Below, piece by piece: positions 28,604-37,706 of a DNA stretch of 64,000 bases. The notes under the pieces are model-generated. The model did no database searches. It saw nothing but the letters and a program-made list of their open reading frames with translations, and was not told where the DNA came from. A program made the position numbers and the translations under genes. Source of the stretch: Pseudovibrio sp. JCM 19062. GTDB taxonomy: Bacteria > Pseudomonadota > Alphaproteobacteria > Rhizobiales > Stappiaceae. The stretch covers positions 1 to 64,000 of the forward strand of contig BAXV01000005.1 of the NCBI GenBank assembly GCA_001310715.1, given 5' to 3'. Positions within the stretch are counted from its first letter, which is position 1. Each line of letters begins with the position of its first letter.

Positions 28604-29705
28604 CTTGCGTCCTTCAATCGAGCAGCCCACCGCAACAATGGGAAAATCCTGCTACTTCATGTTTCCAGGAGACCTGAACACTCCAACGGGTGGCTACCGA
28701 TATGACCGGGAGATCATTCGGGGGCTTCAGAAGAACGGGTGGGATGTTTCGCTGATTGGTCTTGAAGGGGATTATCCCGATCCCTCAGACGCGGACAAAC
28801 TGTTGGCGCTTGAGGCTCTTGGTGAAGTTGGCGAGGCGGCACTGGTTATCGTGGACGGTTTGGCATTGGGGGTGTTGCCCGAGCTGGCTCAAAAGATTGC
28901 GGATCACTCAAGCCTGATTGCTTTGGTGCATCACCCGCTGTTTCTGGAGAGTGGTATTGACCCTCAACTGGCAACAGCACTGCGCGCCTCTGAGACCGAA
29001 GCTCTGGCACATGCGGAGCATGTGATTGTAACCAGCCCTTCAACACAGACGACACTTGTCTCTCAAATGAATGTGCCAGTTGACAAGATCAGTATTGTTC
29101 TGCCCGGTATTGAACGTCCGGATCTGGCAGAAGTTACACACTGCTCGCGACGAGCGGATGCTGGCACTCGGTTGTTGTGCGTCGGCTCGCTTGTTCCGCG
29201 CAAAGGCCAGCTGCATCTGGTTGAGGCGTTGGGACAACTAAAGCACCTTAGCTGGCATCTGGATATGATTGGCGAGACACGTTTCGATCCAGAATATGCG
29301 CAACAGGTGCGGTCGCAGATTGAGCGTTATGATCTTGAAGACCGGGTTCAAGTTCGCGGGGGCATTCCAAAGGCTGAACTCTCGGATTTTTACCAGTCTG
29401 CGGACATTTTTGTACTGCCAACTTACTACGAAGGCTACGGAATGGCATTTGCCGAAGCCATGAGCTATGGCCTTCCGATCATCTCAAGTGGCGATGGCGC
29501 AGTGACCTCAACGGTTCCCGCAACGGCGGGACTTCACGTTGAAGCGGGAGACCCGATTGCGCTTGGAGAGGCTATTGCGAGGCTGCTGACCCACGATGAT
29601 CTTCGGTGCGAACTTGCCAAGGGCGCGCTTTCTGCGGCACAGGCATTGCCGAGCTGGAGCGATAGCGCCAAAGCGTTTGCTTGCACATTGGAGGCGTACA
29701 GTTGA
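28596..29705 (+). CDS. GT4-family glycosyltransferase of the pterin-like cluster
   Basis: An intact 369-residue GT-B fold glycosyltransferase. The N-terminal acceptor domain has the glycine-rich T-P-T-G-G-Y loop, and the donor domain has G-S-L-V-P-R-K-G and the E-x7-E motif E-G-Y-G-M-A-F-A-E. This is the retaining GT4 pattern using nucleotide sugars. The ATG at 28596 overlaps the PTPS-like gene, and the stop overlaps the methyltransferase start, so translation of the three is coupled. The acceptor is unknown; glycosylation of a pterin, as in cyanobacterial pterin glucosides, is the hypothesis the context suggests. Confidence 0.88.
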   Translation: MSNLRPSIEQPTATMGKSCYFMFPGDLNTPTGGYRYDREIIRGLQKNGWDVSLIGLEGDYPDPSDADKLLALEALGEVGEAALVIVDGLALGVLPELAQKIADHSSLIALVHHPLFLESGIDPQLATALRASETEALAHAEHVIVTSPSTQTTLVSQMNVPVDKISIVLPGIERPDLAEVTHCSRRADAGTRLLCVGSLVPRKGQLHLVEALGQLKHLSWHLDMIGETRFDPEYAQQVRSQIERYDLEDRVQVRGGIPKAELSDFYQSADIFVLPTYYEGYGMAFAEAMSYGLPIISSGDGAVTSTVPATAGLHVEAGDPIALGEAIARLLTHDDLRCELAKGALSAAQALPSWSDSAKAFACTLEAYS

Positions 29706-30523
29706 GTGGATTTTCCTCTGAATGGCTCTCCCTGCGGCGCAAAGCTGACAGGCGTGCGCGTAATCAGGACATCATGAAGATGTTCTGTGACTGGTTGGCG
29801 GAGCATACCCCTAACGACGAACCACTCCGGCTTATTGATATCGCTGCTGGAACCGGGTCTTTTCTGCAGGATCTGGCAGAATATATAGGACCAGGAAGGG
29901 AGCAGGATTGGTTGTTGATCGATAACGACCCGGAGCTCCTGAGAGTTGCCAAGGCGGCTCCTCGTCCCTTCCCTGACACTCGGACCAAGACAGTTCTCTG
30001 CGATCTGACTGATACGGGGGCGCTGGATATTCTTGAGGGGTATCATGGGGTTGTTACGTCGGCCTTTCTTGACCTTGTCAGCGCAAATTGGATAGACAGT
30101 CTTGTTGCTCGCCTGCACCAGCTACAGCTCCCGTTTCTCGCCGGGCTTTCTTATAACGGCATCTTGCTCAGCGAGCCTCACCACCCGACAGACCGGCTGA
30201 TTCAACGCGCCTTCAACCAGCATCAGGCAAGCGATAAGGGCTTTGGTTCAGCACTTGGGCCACTTGGTGGATTTCATGCGCACGAGCGCCTACTCAAAGC
30301 GGGCTACACCTGTTTTACAGGTCGCTCGGACTGGGTGTGTGCACCAGAAGAGCGCGCATTGCAGCTGGAGCTCATCAAAGGCTGGGCTGAGGCTGCGCGC
30401 GAGATTGGGGTGCCCATTGCAACGGTAGATGATTGGCTGGCTTACCGGTTAGATGCAGTTGATCAGGGCAAGTCGCAACTGCAAGTCGGGCATCTGGATA
30501 TCGTTGGTCTTCCGCCTCTTTGA
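29702..30523 (+). CDS. SAM-dependent methyltransferase of the pterin-like cluster
   Basis: An intact class I methyltransferase of about 273 residues with motif I L-I-D-I-A-A-G-T-G-S-F, an acidic residue ending strand 2 (L-L-I-D-N-D) and a motif IV-like S-A-F-L-D-L-V. I prefer the TTG at 29702, whose bases overlap the TGA of the glycosyltransferase gene; an in-frame ATG at 29681 is the alternative. The substrate is unknown. Tight coupling to the glycosyltransferase and PTPS-like genes suggests it methylates the same small molecule. Confidence 0.82.
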   Translation: MSGFSSEWLSLRRKADRRARNQDIMKMFCDWLAEHTPNDEPLRLIDIAAGTGSFLQDLAEYIGPGREQDWLLIDNDPELLRVAKAAPRPFPDTRTKTVLCDLTDTGALDILEGYHGVVTSAFLDLVSANWIDSLVARLHQLQLPFLAGLSYNGILLSEPHHPTDRLIQRAFNQHQASDKGFGSALGPLGGFHAHERLLKAGYTCFTGRSDWVCAPEERALQLELIKGWAEAAREIGVPIATVDDWLAYRLDAVDQGKSQLQVGHLDIVGLPPL

Positions 30524-30556
30524 GACTATGAAGTCCCGTTGGCGCGGCGGAAAACT

Positions 30557-31126
30557 CTACAGACCACAGTTCTTCAGGATCAGTGCTTGCGTGAGCATGA
30601 ACAGGCGGGGGCAGCGGATTTTTAGCTCGTTGTAAAGCTTGCGAAGATCAGCGAATGCAAGCTCAACAACTTCTATATCTTCGTCCTCATCCAGGTTACG
30701 GCCATCGATGTTCAGGTCACCAGCAGTGTACTCGGCCAGAAAGAGGTGAGCGCGTTCTGCCAGACGTGCCGGATTGATGAATACATTGGCGACTTTGACG
30801 AGGTTCGTAAGCTGGCAGCCCAACTCCTCCTGAGCTTCGCGCTTGCATGCTTCTTCGATGGACAGATCACTGATCTCGATGCCACCTGCGCATGCTTCGA
30901 GAATGATTTCGTCCTCTGTGATGTAGGGTGCAACACGGAGCTGTTTGACGAGTAAAACCGTTTTCGCCTGAGGGTCAAAAGCCAGCACAGCAATAGAATC
31001 GCCGTAAACCCATACCGGATCTGTGGTGACGTGCGCACGACCGTCCTCGTGAACGACTCGCACCTGGACCTCTTCGATCTGGCCTTTGACGTCGAGGAGG
31101 GTGGTACGTCTGATAAGCTCTGGCAT
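30557..31126 (-). CDS. Nudix hydrolase, ADP-ribose pyrophosphatase-like
   Basis: An intact protein of about 189 residues with the Nudix box G-G-x5-...-E-A-C-K-R-E-A-Q-E-E-L-G at about residues 95-115, including the metal-binding R-E-x-x-E-E core. The flanking sequence resembles ADP-sugar/ADP-ribose pyrophosphatases (NudF/TrgB group). Start: ATG at 31126 with AAGGA 7 nt upstream; an upstream TTG at 31156 is less likely. It converges on the methyltransferase gene with a 33-nt gap. It could simply be housekeeping, or could hydrolyse a nucleotide-sugar or pterin-phosphate of the adjacent cluster; only position suggests the latter. Confidence 0.82.
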   Translation of the reverse strand: MPELIRRTTLLDVKGQIEEVQVRVVHEDGRAHVTTDPVWVYGDSIAVLAFDPQAKTVLLVKQLRVAPYITEDEIILEACAGGIEISDLSIEEACKREAQEELGCQLTNLVKVANVFINPARLAERAHLFLAEYTAGDLNIDGRNLDEDEDIEVVELAFADLRKLYNELKIRCPRLFMLTQALILKNCGL

Positions 31127-31210
31127 GCGTGCGTCCTTATTCGGAAATACACGCAAGTTTATAAGAGCACTTGCCAGCGAATGGAATTAGTTTTCCACCT
31201 TCTGCAGCAG

Positions 31211-32038
31211 TTAGTTGCGCAAGCTTAAGTCTGCAAGCATATCAACGCCTAGCGGGTACCAGGTTACATCAGGCCGAATAGCCTGTGCCAGATAATCAAT
31301 GGCAGGCAACTGCAGTCCGCGCGGGCCTGACCCTATGATCAATGGCGCGATCATGAGGTGCAGGCGATCGATCACCTTGAGTTCAATAAATCGCGATAGG
31401 GTCCAGGCTCCGCCTTCAACAAGGACGCAGCGGAACTCCCGCAGTGCATGGCGGATTTCCGCACATGACAAGCGGCCTTTTTCATCCGGTTGCAGCTGAA
31501 CGCATTCAACCCCTTCAGGATAGCGCGCATTTATGTCATTCCGGGTGATAACAATCCGGCGGGTAGTGGTGTCTTGCAGTAACGTACTGTCTCTTGGCAT
31601 ACGGCCATAAGGGTCAATGACGACGCGCGCGGGATGATGACCGCTCACGTGCCTGACGGTCAGTTGAGGGTTGTCGGCAACGGCAGTCCCAACCCCAACC
31701 ACGACCGCATCGCACAGGGCCCGAAGTCGGTGTAGGTGGATCAGCGCTTCGGAGCAACTCACGTAGTTGGAGTCTCCGGTTACGGTGGCGATGCGGCCAT
31801 CAATTGACTGGCCAAGCTGGCCAACAACAAATTGCTTCTCTGCCATACAAAGAGGTGCAAACACACTGCCATAGCCCTGAAGGTCTGGTGCGCGCCTCTC
31901 ATGTGAGGCGGCCAAAACTTCCTGCCATTCGTCTTTAGACAGGATGCCGGAAGACTGGGCCTGTGGCTTTTCGCAGGTTAGCTGAGAACTCTTCGATATT
32001 TCGTCCAACTGTGTTGGTGTGGTATGGCCCCTATCCAT
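31211..32038 (-). CDS. RibD C-terminal/dihydrofolate-reductase-like reductase
   Basis: An intact 275-residue protein whose last two thirds form the RibD reductase domain: Q-L-G-Q-S-I-D-G-R-I, the nucleotide segment V-V-V-G-V-G-T-A-V-A-D-N-P-Q-L-T-V-R, and V-L-V-E-G-G-A. These enzymes reduce pteridine or pyrimidine precursors with NADPH. There is no deaminase domain as in riboflavin RibD; the N-terminal 60 residues are a separate, unrecognised extension. Its presence beside a PTPS-like enzyme suggests a pterin reductase (dihydrofolate-reductase-like). It lies 84 nt upstream of the Nudix gene, in the same direction, so the two may be co-transcribed. A start further inside the frame is possible. 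Confidence 0.82.
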   Translation of the reverse strand: MDRGHTTPTQLDEISKSSQLTCEKPQAQSSGILSKDEWQEVLAASHERRAPDLQGYGSVFAPLCMAEKQFVVGQLGQSIDGRIATVTGDSNYVSCSEALIHLHRLRALCDAVVVGVGTAVADNPQLTVRHVSGHHPARVVIDPYGRMPRDSTLLQDTTTRRIVITRNDINARYPEGVECVQLQPDEKGRLSCAEIRHALREFRCVLVEGGAWTLSRFIELKVIDRLHLMIAPLIIGSGPRGLQLPAIDYLAQAIRPDVTWYPLGVDMLADLSLRN

Positions 32039-32173
32039 CAGCCCCCTTGTTTTACCGAGTTCACAGCCTACATCACCTAAGGTTAGTCTAGTGGTAACGA
32101 ACCTTAATTAATCTGTCGATCAGGAGATTGCAGGGGCTCAACAGAACCTTTGTGAACATCAGGAGAAAAGAGC

Positions 32174-32731
32174 ATGAGCGAGCAAGTTGCCGGATACTCC
32201 GCGATGTCGAAGACCTACCACTGGCTCGTTGTCATACTGGTCTTCATAACAGTCCCAATCGGCATAACAATGGCGACGATCGGGCCCGGAGACCTTCAGA
32301 ATTCGTTATACTTCTATCACGAGAGTATCGGTGTTTTGATTTTCGTGCTTGTCGTGCTGCGTCTTATCCAGCGCTGGATAACTCCTCCCCCTCCGGCGCC
32401 AGCCTCATTGCCTACAGGACTGCGCATTATCTCGGGGACAGTTCACTGGATGCTTTATCTTTTTCTGATCGTTAATCCGCTTCTCGGTTGGTACGGAGTG
32501 TCTCTCTTCGGTCCACAGGTCCCCTTCTTTAACTTGTTTTCGCTTCCAAGCATCGCCGCTCAGGACCAAACTGCAGCGAATAATGTTCTACTGTTGCACG
32601 CTGCTATCGGGCTTTTCATCGCGCTTCTGGTTGTGCTCCATATCTGCGGAGCATTTTACCACTGGCTCATCAGAAAAGACGGTATTATTGAGCGCATGAC
32701 TACGGCACCCTATCAGAAGCCTGAGGACTAA
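32174..32731 (+). CDS. cybB: Cytochrome b561 family protein
   Basis: An intact 185-residue membrane protein with four transmembrane helices (about 12-32, 48-66, 90-110 and 140-160) and histidines suited to ligate two b-type hemes (Y-H-W in helix 1, Y-H-E-S in helix 2, V-H-W in helix 3, L-H-A and L-H-I-C in helix 4). This is the bacterial diheme b561 pattern, passing electrons between the quinone pool or superoxide and periplasmic partners. AGGAGAAAAGAGC precedes the ATG. It is divergent from the RibD-like gene and convergent with cobK. A link to either cluster is not evident. Confidence 0.9.
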   Translation: MSEQVAGYSAMSKTYHWLVVILVFITVPIGITMATIGPGDLQNSLYFYHESIGVLIFVLVVLRLIQRWITPPPPAPASLPTGLRIISGTVHWMLYLFLIVNPLLGWYGVSLFGPQVPFFNLFSLPSIAAQDQTAANNVLLLHAAIGLFIALLVVLHICGAFYHWLIRKDGIIERMTTAPYQKPED

Positions 32732-32749
32732 TCAGAGCTTAGTGCCTGG

Positions 32750-33498
32750 CTATTTTAGGGCTGCTTGCAGCTTTGTGAGGACTTCATCAGTCGAGGCACA
32801 CTGAATGGAACGAGGGTTTTCCGGGCGTTTGAGCATGGCAACCGGGAGACCGAGCTCACGAGCGGCCCTGATCTTTCCGTAGGATGATGTTCCACCGCTG
32901 TTTTTGCTGATCACCCAATCCACATTCTGCTTTTCGAAAAGCTCACGTTCTGCGAGCCAATCCGCATTAGGCAATCCCTCAATGTATTGCGCATTAGGGA
33001 TGGCATCAGCATCACCGGGAGCATTCAAGGTACGGATAATGAACGTGATGTCAGGGCGTTGTTTAAGTGGCGCGGCAACCTTCGTGCCAGCGCGAAGAAG
33101 ACTTTTGCTTTGGCTGGGATCAGGTCCCTTGCTGCCTCGACGCTTTCAACGTGATGCCAGATGTCTCCTGAAACCTTCTCCCATGGCGCTCGTTCAAAAC
33201 GGAACAATGGAATAGCGATACGCTCTGCTGCTTCAACCGCGTTGCGGGACATTTGCGCTGCATACGGATGGGTTGCATCAACAACCGCTGCTATGCCTTC
33301 GGCCTGAAGATAGTCTGCAAGGCCATTTACTCCGCCGAAGCCACCAAACCGCGTATTCTCCCCCAAGTCGGTAGGGTTCTTCGTCACTCCTGCAAGGGAA
33401 GCTATCACTTCATAGTCGCTCGTAGAGGCTAGGCGTGCGATCAGCGTTCTTGCCTCCCGCGTACCGGCAAGGACAAGTATTTTGGAGGGCGCAGACAT
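32750..33498 (-). CDS. cobK: Precorrin-6A/cobalt-precorrin-6A reductase CobK/CbiJ (one frameshift)
   Basis: NADPH-dependent reductase of the corrin ring, about 249 residues, the normal length. The N-terminus V-L-A-G-T-R-E-A-R-T-L and D-A-T-H-P-Y-A-A-Q-M are family signatures. After a shift near 33080 the C-terminal half follows (W-V-I-S-K-N-S-G-G-T, then A-R-E-L-G-L-P-V). It is the last gene of a minus-strand pair; its ATG overlaps the stop of cbiD by one base. Confidence 0.92.
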
Positions 33499-34617
33499 CA
33501 GTGTTGCTCCAACTCAGCAGGATCGTCAGCTGGCACATGCGCGAGTATCCGCCCTTGGCGGTCTGTCACCATGATCTCCACACTCACCGGAGCACCACGC
33601 AGGATGTTTAAGGCGGCGCGTTTTGCACCGTGTGCGATGACCTCTCCTATTTCAAGGTTTTCGGCAGCAGCCCGTTCTGCAACGTAGGAAACCAGAGACG
33701 CCTCTTTTGTTTCCTGCTGGAGCTGGGCAGATGCACCTGCTTGCTGCAACACCTCTGCGAGTGCTGCAAAATCAACAGAGGAGCGGGCTGAATGAAGATC
33801 CATAGCGCCTTGTGCCAGCTTTGTCAGCTTGGCAATGCCACCTGATATTGTCAGTTTGGGAACCGGATGGGCACGCAGATATTTCAACAAGCCCCCCGCA
33901 AAATCTCCCATGTCGATATAGGCCTGCTCCGTCAAATCAGGATAGTAGGCTCGCAGCACGTCTTCCGAGGTCGCGCCTGTTGCTGCTGCAACGTGGGTCA
34001 GCCCTGTGGCGCGTGCCACATCAACGCCGCGATGGATTGATGCAATCCAGGCCGCGCAGGAGAACGGGCGAACGATACCGGTTGTTCCAAGTACGGAGAG
34101 GCCGCCAACAATGCCAAGGCGGGGGTTCATTGTTTTTTTGCGCAAGTGCTTCGCCGTTCTCTATGGAAATCTCAACATCCACAGCCAGAGATACGCCATG
34201 TGCATCGGCAAGCTTTTGTAGCTCAGCGGCCATCATCTTTCTGGGGACCGGATTTATGGCTGGCTCACCAACGGGGATCGGTAGACCCGGCTTGGTGACC
34301 GTGCCTACTCCGGAACCTGCAAGAAACCGAATTCCCTCGACTGACGGGTTTGGTGTGACCCTTGCCTGAATGCGCGCACCGTGCGTTACATCGGGGTCGT
34401 CACCAGCATCCTTGATGATGGCTGCGGTTGCTGCGCCGTCCTCCAGATCTTCGAAGAGGAGCGCGAAGGATGGCGCTTCTCCGCGTGGGAGTGTGATGCT
34501 CACCGGATCAAGGAATTCGCCGGACAACAACGCCGCATACGCTGCCTTTGCAGCGGCGGTGGCACAGGCTCCGGTTGTCCATCCTGTTCTTAGTTTTTTC
34601 TGCCCAGTTTCAGCCAT
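33498..34617 (-). CDS. cbiD: Cobalt-precorrin-5B C1-methyltransferase CbiD (one frameshift)
   Basis: SAM-dependent C1 methylation in the cobalt-early pathway. The family start L-R-T-G-W-T-T-G-A-C-A-T-A-A-A-K-A is clear; G-T-V-T-K-P-G-L and G-T-T-G-I-V-R-P are present. The length of about 373 residues is standard. A break coincides with the T7 run at 34133-34139. The ATG at 34617 is chosen because a longer frame to 34761 precedes the conserved start with unrelated sequence. CbiD is the anaerobic counterpart of CobF, so its presence indicates the cobalt-early route. It is divergent from cobA. Confidence 0.93.
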
Positions 34618-34672
34618 TCGGGGACTATACAGATTTAGCGGGAGATACCAAGTAGAACACTTTGGACTTCCG

Positions 34673-34685
34673 ATGGGATTCCCAT
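34673..34685. promoter_or_regulatory. Palindrome in the cbiD-cobA divergent promoter
   Basis: ATGGGA-T-TCCCAT is a perfect 6-bp inverted repeat with one central base, located between the divergent cbiD and cobA starts. It could be an operator; no regulator is identified. Confidence 0.3.
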
Positions 34686-34724
34686 TAAATTGCCTCGCAA
34701 AATCACATAACTCACGAGAACCAT

Positions 34725-35560
34725 TTGTTTGATCTCTCCCTCCCCGAATTCGATTTTCCAACGCTAGAAGCTGGCTGGGTCTGGCTTGCAGGCGCAGGCC
34801 CCGGTGATCCCGGCCTCCTGAGCTGCATGCTCTGAACGGCCTCAGGCAAGCGGAGGTGATTGTTTATGACGCGCTGGTGGATGAACGCATTTTGCAGTTT
34901 GCCAGAGATGATGCGGAAATCATCTACGCCGGCAAGCGCGGCGGCAAGCCTTCTCCCAAGCAGTCAAGTATATCCATCAAGCTGGTAGAACTGGCGAAAT
35001 CCGGCAAGCGTGTGCTGCGGCTAAAGGGCGGAGACCCGTTTGTTTTCGGGCGCGGGGGCGAGGAAGCTCTTGCGCTGGTAGAGGCTGGCGTGCCTTTCCG
35101 CATTATTCCCGGCATCACGGCGGGTGTTGGTGGATTGGCATATGCGGGCATCCCTTCAACACATCGCGGGATTAATCAAGCGGTTACATTCCTCACAGGT
35201 CATGACCAGAATGGAGTTGCCCCGGACCAGCTTGACTGGGATGCTCTTGCCAAAGGGTCACCTGTGATCGTGATGTATATGGCCATGAAGCATATTTCGC
35301 TGATCACACAGAAGCTGATGAATGGTGGTCGCAGCCCATCAGAACCGGTCGCCGTGATCTGCAATGCCACGCAGCAGAACCAGCACGTCTTGGAGACAAC
35401 GCTTGGTTCCTGCGCGCAGGACATTGCCACGAGCGGTCTCGAGCCGCCTGCTATTGTTGTGGTTGGCCAAGTTGTAAACCTGCGTGAGCAGTTGAACTGG
35501 ATTGAGCCAGCGCTTGCGCGCACCTCGCAAGCCTCCAAACTGGAAGAGGGATCAGACTAA
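34725..35560 (+). CDS. cobA: Uroporphyrinogen-III C-methyltransferase CobA (one frameshift)
   Basis: Makes precorrin-2 by two SAM-dependent methylations of uroporphyrinogen III, the entry to cobalamin and siroheme. W-L-A-G-A-G-P-G-D-P-G-L-L is in the first frame. A shift near 34825 leads to L-R-L-K-G-G-D-P-F-V-F-G-R-G-G-E-E and P-G-I-T-A-G-V-G-G, the SUMT signatures. Length, about 278 residues, fits stand-alone SUMT without the CysG extensions. The start is probably TTG 34725, and the exact position is uncertain. The stop TAA overlaps the ATG of cobB. Confidence 0.92.
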
Positions 35561-36918
35561 TGACCGTTGCGAAGGGTTTCGTTATTGCAGCGCCATCTTC
35601 GGGATCGGGAAAGACGACGATCACTCTGGCGCTGCTGCGCGCGCTTCGCAACACCGGGCTTCGCATTGCCTCTGGTAAATCGGGGCCTGATTACATTGAC
35701 CCTGCCTTCCACAGCGCTGCCTCCGGGCGTCCATGCCTCAATTATGATGCCTGGGCGATGTCGCTGACACAGCTCTCACTCAATGCGACAGAACAGGAAA
35801 ACCACACCGACGTTGTCATTATCGAAGGGGCGATGGGTCTGTTTGATGGTGCAGCGGATGGGTCTGGGTCTGTTGCCGAGCTGGCGGTGCATCTGGGTTT
35901 GCCTGTTATTCTGGTGGTGGATTGCAAATCTCAGGCGCAATCGGTGGCCGCGCTTGTGCATGGCTTTCTCACCTACCATCCACATTGTCATGTCACCGGC
36001 GTCATCCTCAATCGCGTCGGGTCTGCCCGCCATGAGCGGATTTTGCGACAGGCATTAGAACCACTTGGCGTAATTGTTCTGGGCGCGTTTTACCGCTCAA
36101 AACAGCTGGAACTGCCAGAGCGGCATCTGGGGCTTGTTCAGGCCAGCGAGCGGGCCGATCTGGAAGAGTTTTTGAACGCTGCCGGAGAGATTGCTGGCAA
36201 AAGTATTGATATGCCCGCGCTGATGCAGCTTGCGAAAGTGCTTGCTATTCCAGCCAGAGAGAACAAAGAGTTGACCGGCGTTGCGCACTTGCCCCCTCTT
36301 GGGCAACATATTGCGATTGCCAAGGATATCGCCTTCGCGTTTTGCTATGAACACCTTTTGAGTGACTGGCGGCGACAAGGTGTGACGCTCTCGTTCTTCT
36401 CTCCGCTCGGTGATGAGGCTCCTTCTCCCGAGGCTGATGCGGTCTTCCTGTGTGGGGGGTATCCGGAACTGCATGCCGGACGGCTCTCTCAGGCTGACAA
36501 TTTCAAGCGCGGAATACGAGACGCAGCGGGTGCGGATAAGCTGATTTACGGGGAGTGTGGCGGCTACATGGTGCTTGGAGACGGGTTGATTGACAAGAGC
36601 GGACAGTCTCATGAGATGCTTGGCCTGCTGCCGATTGAAACCAGTTTTGCAAAGCGAAAGCTCAATCTTGGCTATCGCAAACTGAAGGCAACCGAGAACG
36701 CAAAACAGTCAGGTTTTCCATGGCTTAAGCCTCTGGGGGCCCATGAGTTCCATTATTCGACCCTGACTGTGAAATCAGAGGCACCGTCACTGTTTGAAGC
36801 ACAGGATGCCGAGCATCATAAACTTGATCCTCTTGGGCACATCAACGGTCGTGTGATGGGATCTTATGCGCATGTGGTGGCAGAAAGAAGCGAAGAATGG
36901 TGGTCCGCTTCTTCCTGA
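35560..36918 (+). CDS. cobB: Cobyrinate a,c-diamide synthase CobB/CbiA
   Basis: An intact 452-residue ATP- and glutamine-dependent amidase that amidates the a and c side chains of the corrin ring. It has an N-terminal ATPase domain with P-loop S-S-G-S-G-K-T-T, D-Y-I-D-P and G-A-M-G-L-F-D-G, and a C-terminal class I glutamine-amidotransferase domain with F-L-C-G-G-Y-P-E, the nucleophile in Y-G-E-C-G-G-Y and the histidine near S-Y-A-H-V. Translation is coupled to cobA (TAATG). It converges with cobM across 9 nt with no terminator, an unusually tight junction. Confidence 0.95.
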   Translation: MTVAKGFVIAAPSSGSGKTTITLALLRALRNTGLRIASGKSGPDYIDPAFHSAASGRPCLNYDAWAMSLTQLSLNATEQENHTDVVIIEGAMGLFDGAADGSGSVAELAVHLGLPVILVVDCKSQAQSVAALVHGFLTYHPHCHVTGVILNRVGSARHERILRQALEPLGVIVLGAFYRSKQLELPERHLGLVQASERADLEEFLNAAGEIAGKSIDMPALMQLAKVLAIPARENKELTGVAHLPPLGQHIAIAKDIAFAFCYEHLLSDWRRQGVTLSFFSPLGDEAPSPEADAVFLCGGYPELHAGRLSQADNFKRGIRDAAGADKLIYGECGGYMVLGDGLIDKSGQSHEMLGLLPIETSFAKRKLNLGYRKLKATENAKQSGFPWLKPLGAHEFHYSTLTVKSEAPSLFEAQDAEHHKLDPLGHINGRVMGSYAHVVAERSEEWWSASS

Positions 36919-36927
36919 CCTGATCAT

Positions 36928-37706
36928 TTATGCTGGCGCTTTGGTCTTCTTCTTTGGCCGAAGGACGTGAACGTGATTGGCGTCGTAAAGCGCGCTGTCA
37001 CGGAATTCCTTCCCTGCTTTCAGAGCAGGTCCTACAAAGATAAGAGCTGTTCTGGTGATCTTGGAAGCCTTCGCTTTTTCGCGGATATCTGCCAGAGTTC
37101 CGTGAATGAACGCTTCATCCGGCCAGCCAACGCGATAAGCGACGATGACCGGGCAGTCTTCACCATAGAGTGGTGCCAGTTTCCGATAGATTTCGCCAAG
37201 GTTTCTGACACTCAGGTGAATTGCCAGAGTGGCACCAGAGCGACCCAGCGTTTCCAGATCCTCACCTTCAGGCATACCGGAGGATTGCATGGAGGTGCGA
37301 GTGATGATGATGCTTTGCGCGATTTCCGGAATGGTGAGTTCCGTCTTCAGCGCTGCTGCTGCGGCTGCAAAGGCAGGCACACCGGGGGTAACATCATAGT
37401 CGATGCCCAGTTCATCCAGACGGCGCATTTGTTCTGCGGTAGCGCCGTAGATGGATGGGTCGCCGGAATGCACACGGGCGACATCGAGCCCCTTCTCATG
37501 GGCCTTGGCGATCTCGTCGATGATCTCCTCAAGTGTCATGGACGCCGTGTCCATGACCAAGGCATCATCAGGTGCAGCTTCCACGATGGCAGGTGGCACC
37601 AATGAGCCGCGTAGAGGCAGACTTTGCATGTTTCGATGAGCCGTAGTGCCCGTACTGTAATCAGCTCGGGATCACCCGGCCCTGCTCCAATGAAATGAAC
37701 CGTCAT
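36928..37706 (-). CDS. cobM: Precorrin-4 C11-methyltransferase CobM/CbiF (one frameshift)
   Basis: Tetrapyrrole methylase of about 259 residues. From the ATG at 37706 the first frame gives [14 protein letters not shown] shift near 37620 joins it to G-S-L-V-P-P-A-I-V. Signatures include [10 protein letters not shown] and T-P-G-V-P-A-F-A. The ATG overlaps the stop of the cbiG-cobJ fusion by 4 nt, so it is co-translated as part of a long minus-strand operon from cbiX to cobM. Confidence 0.93.
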
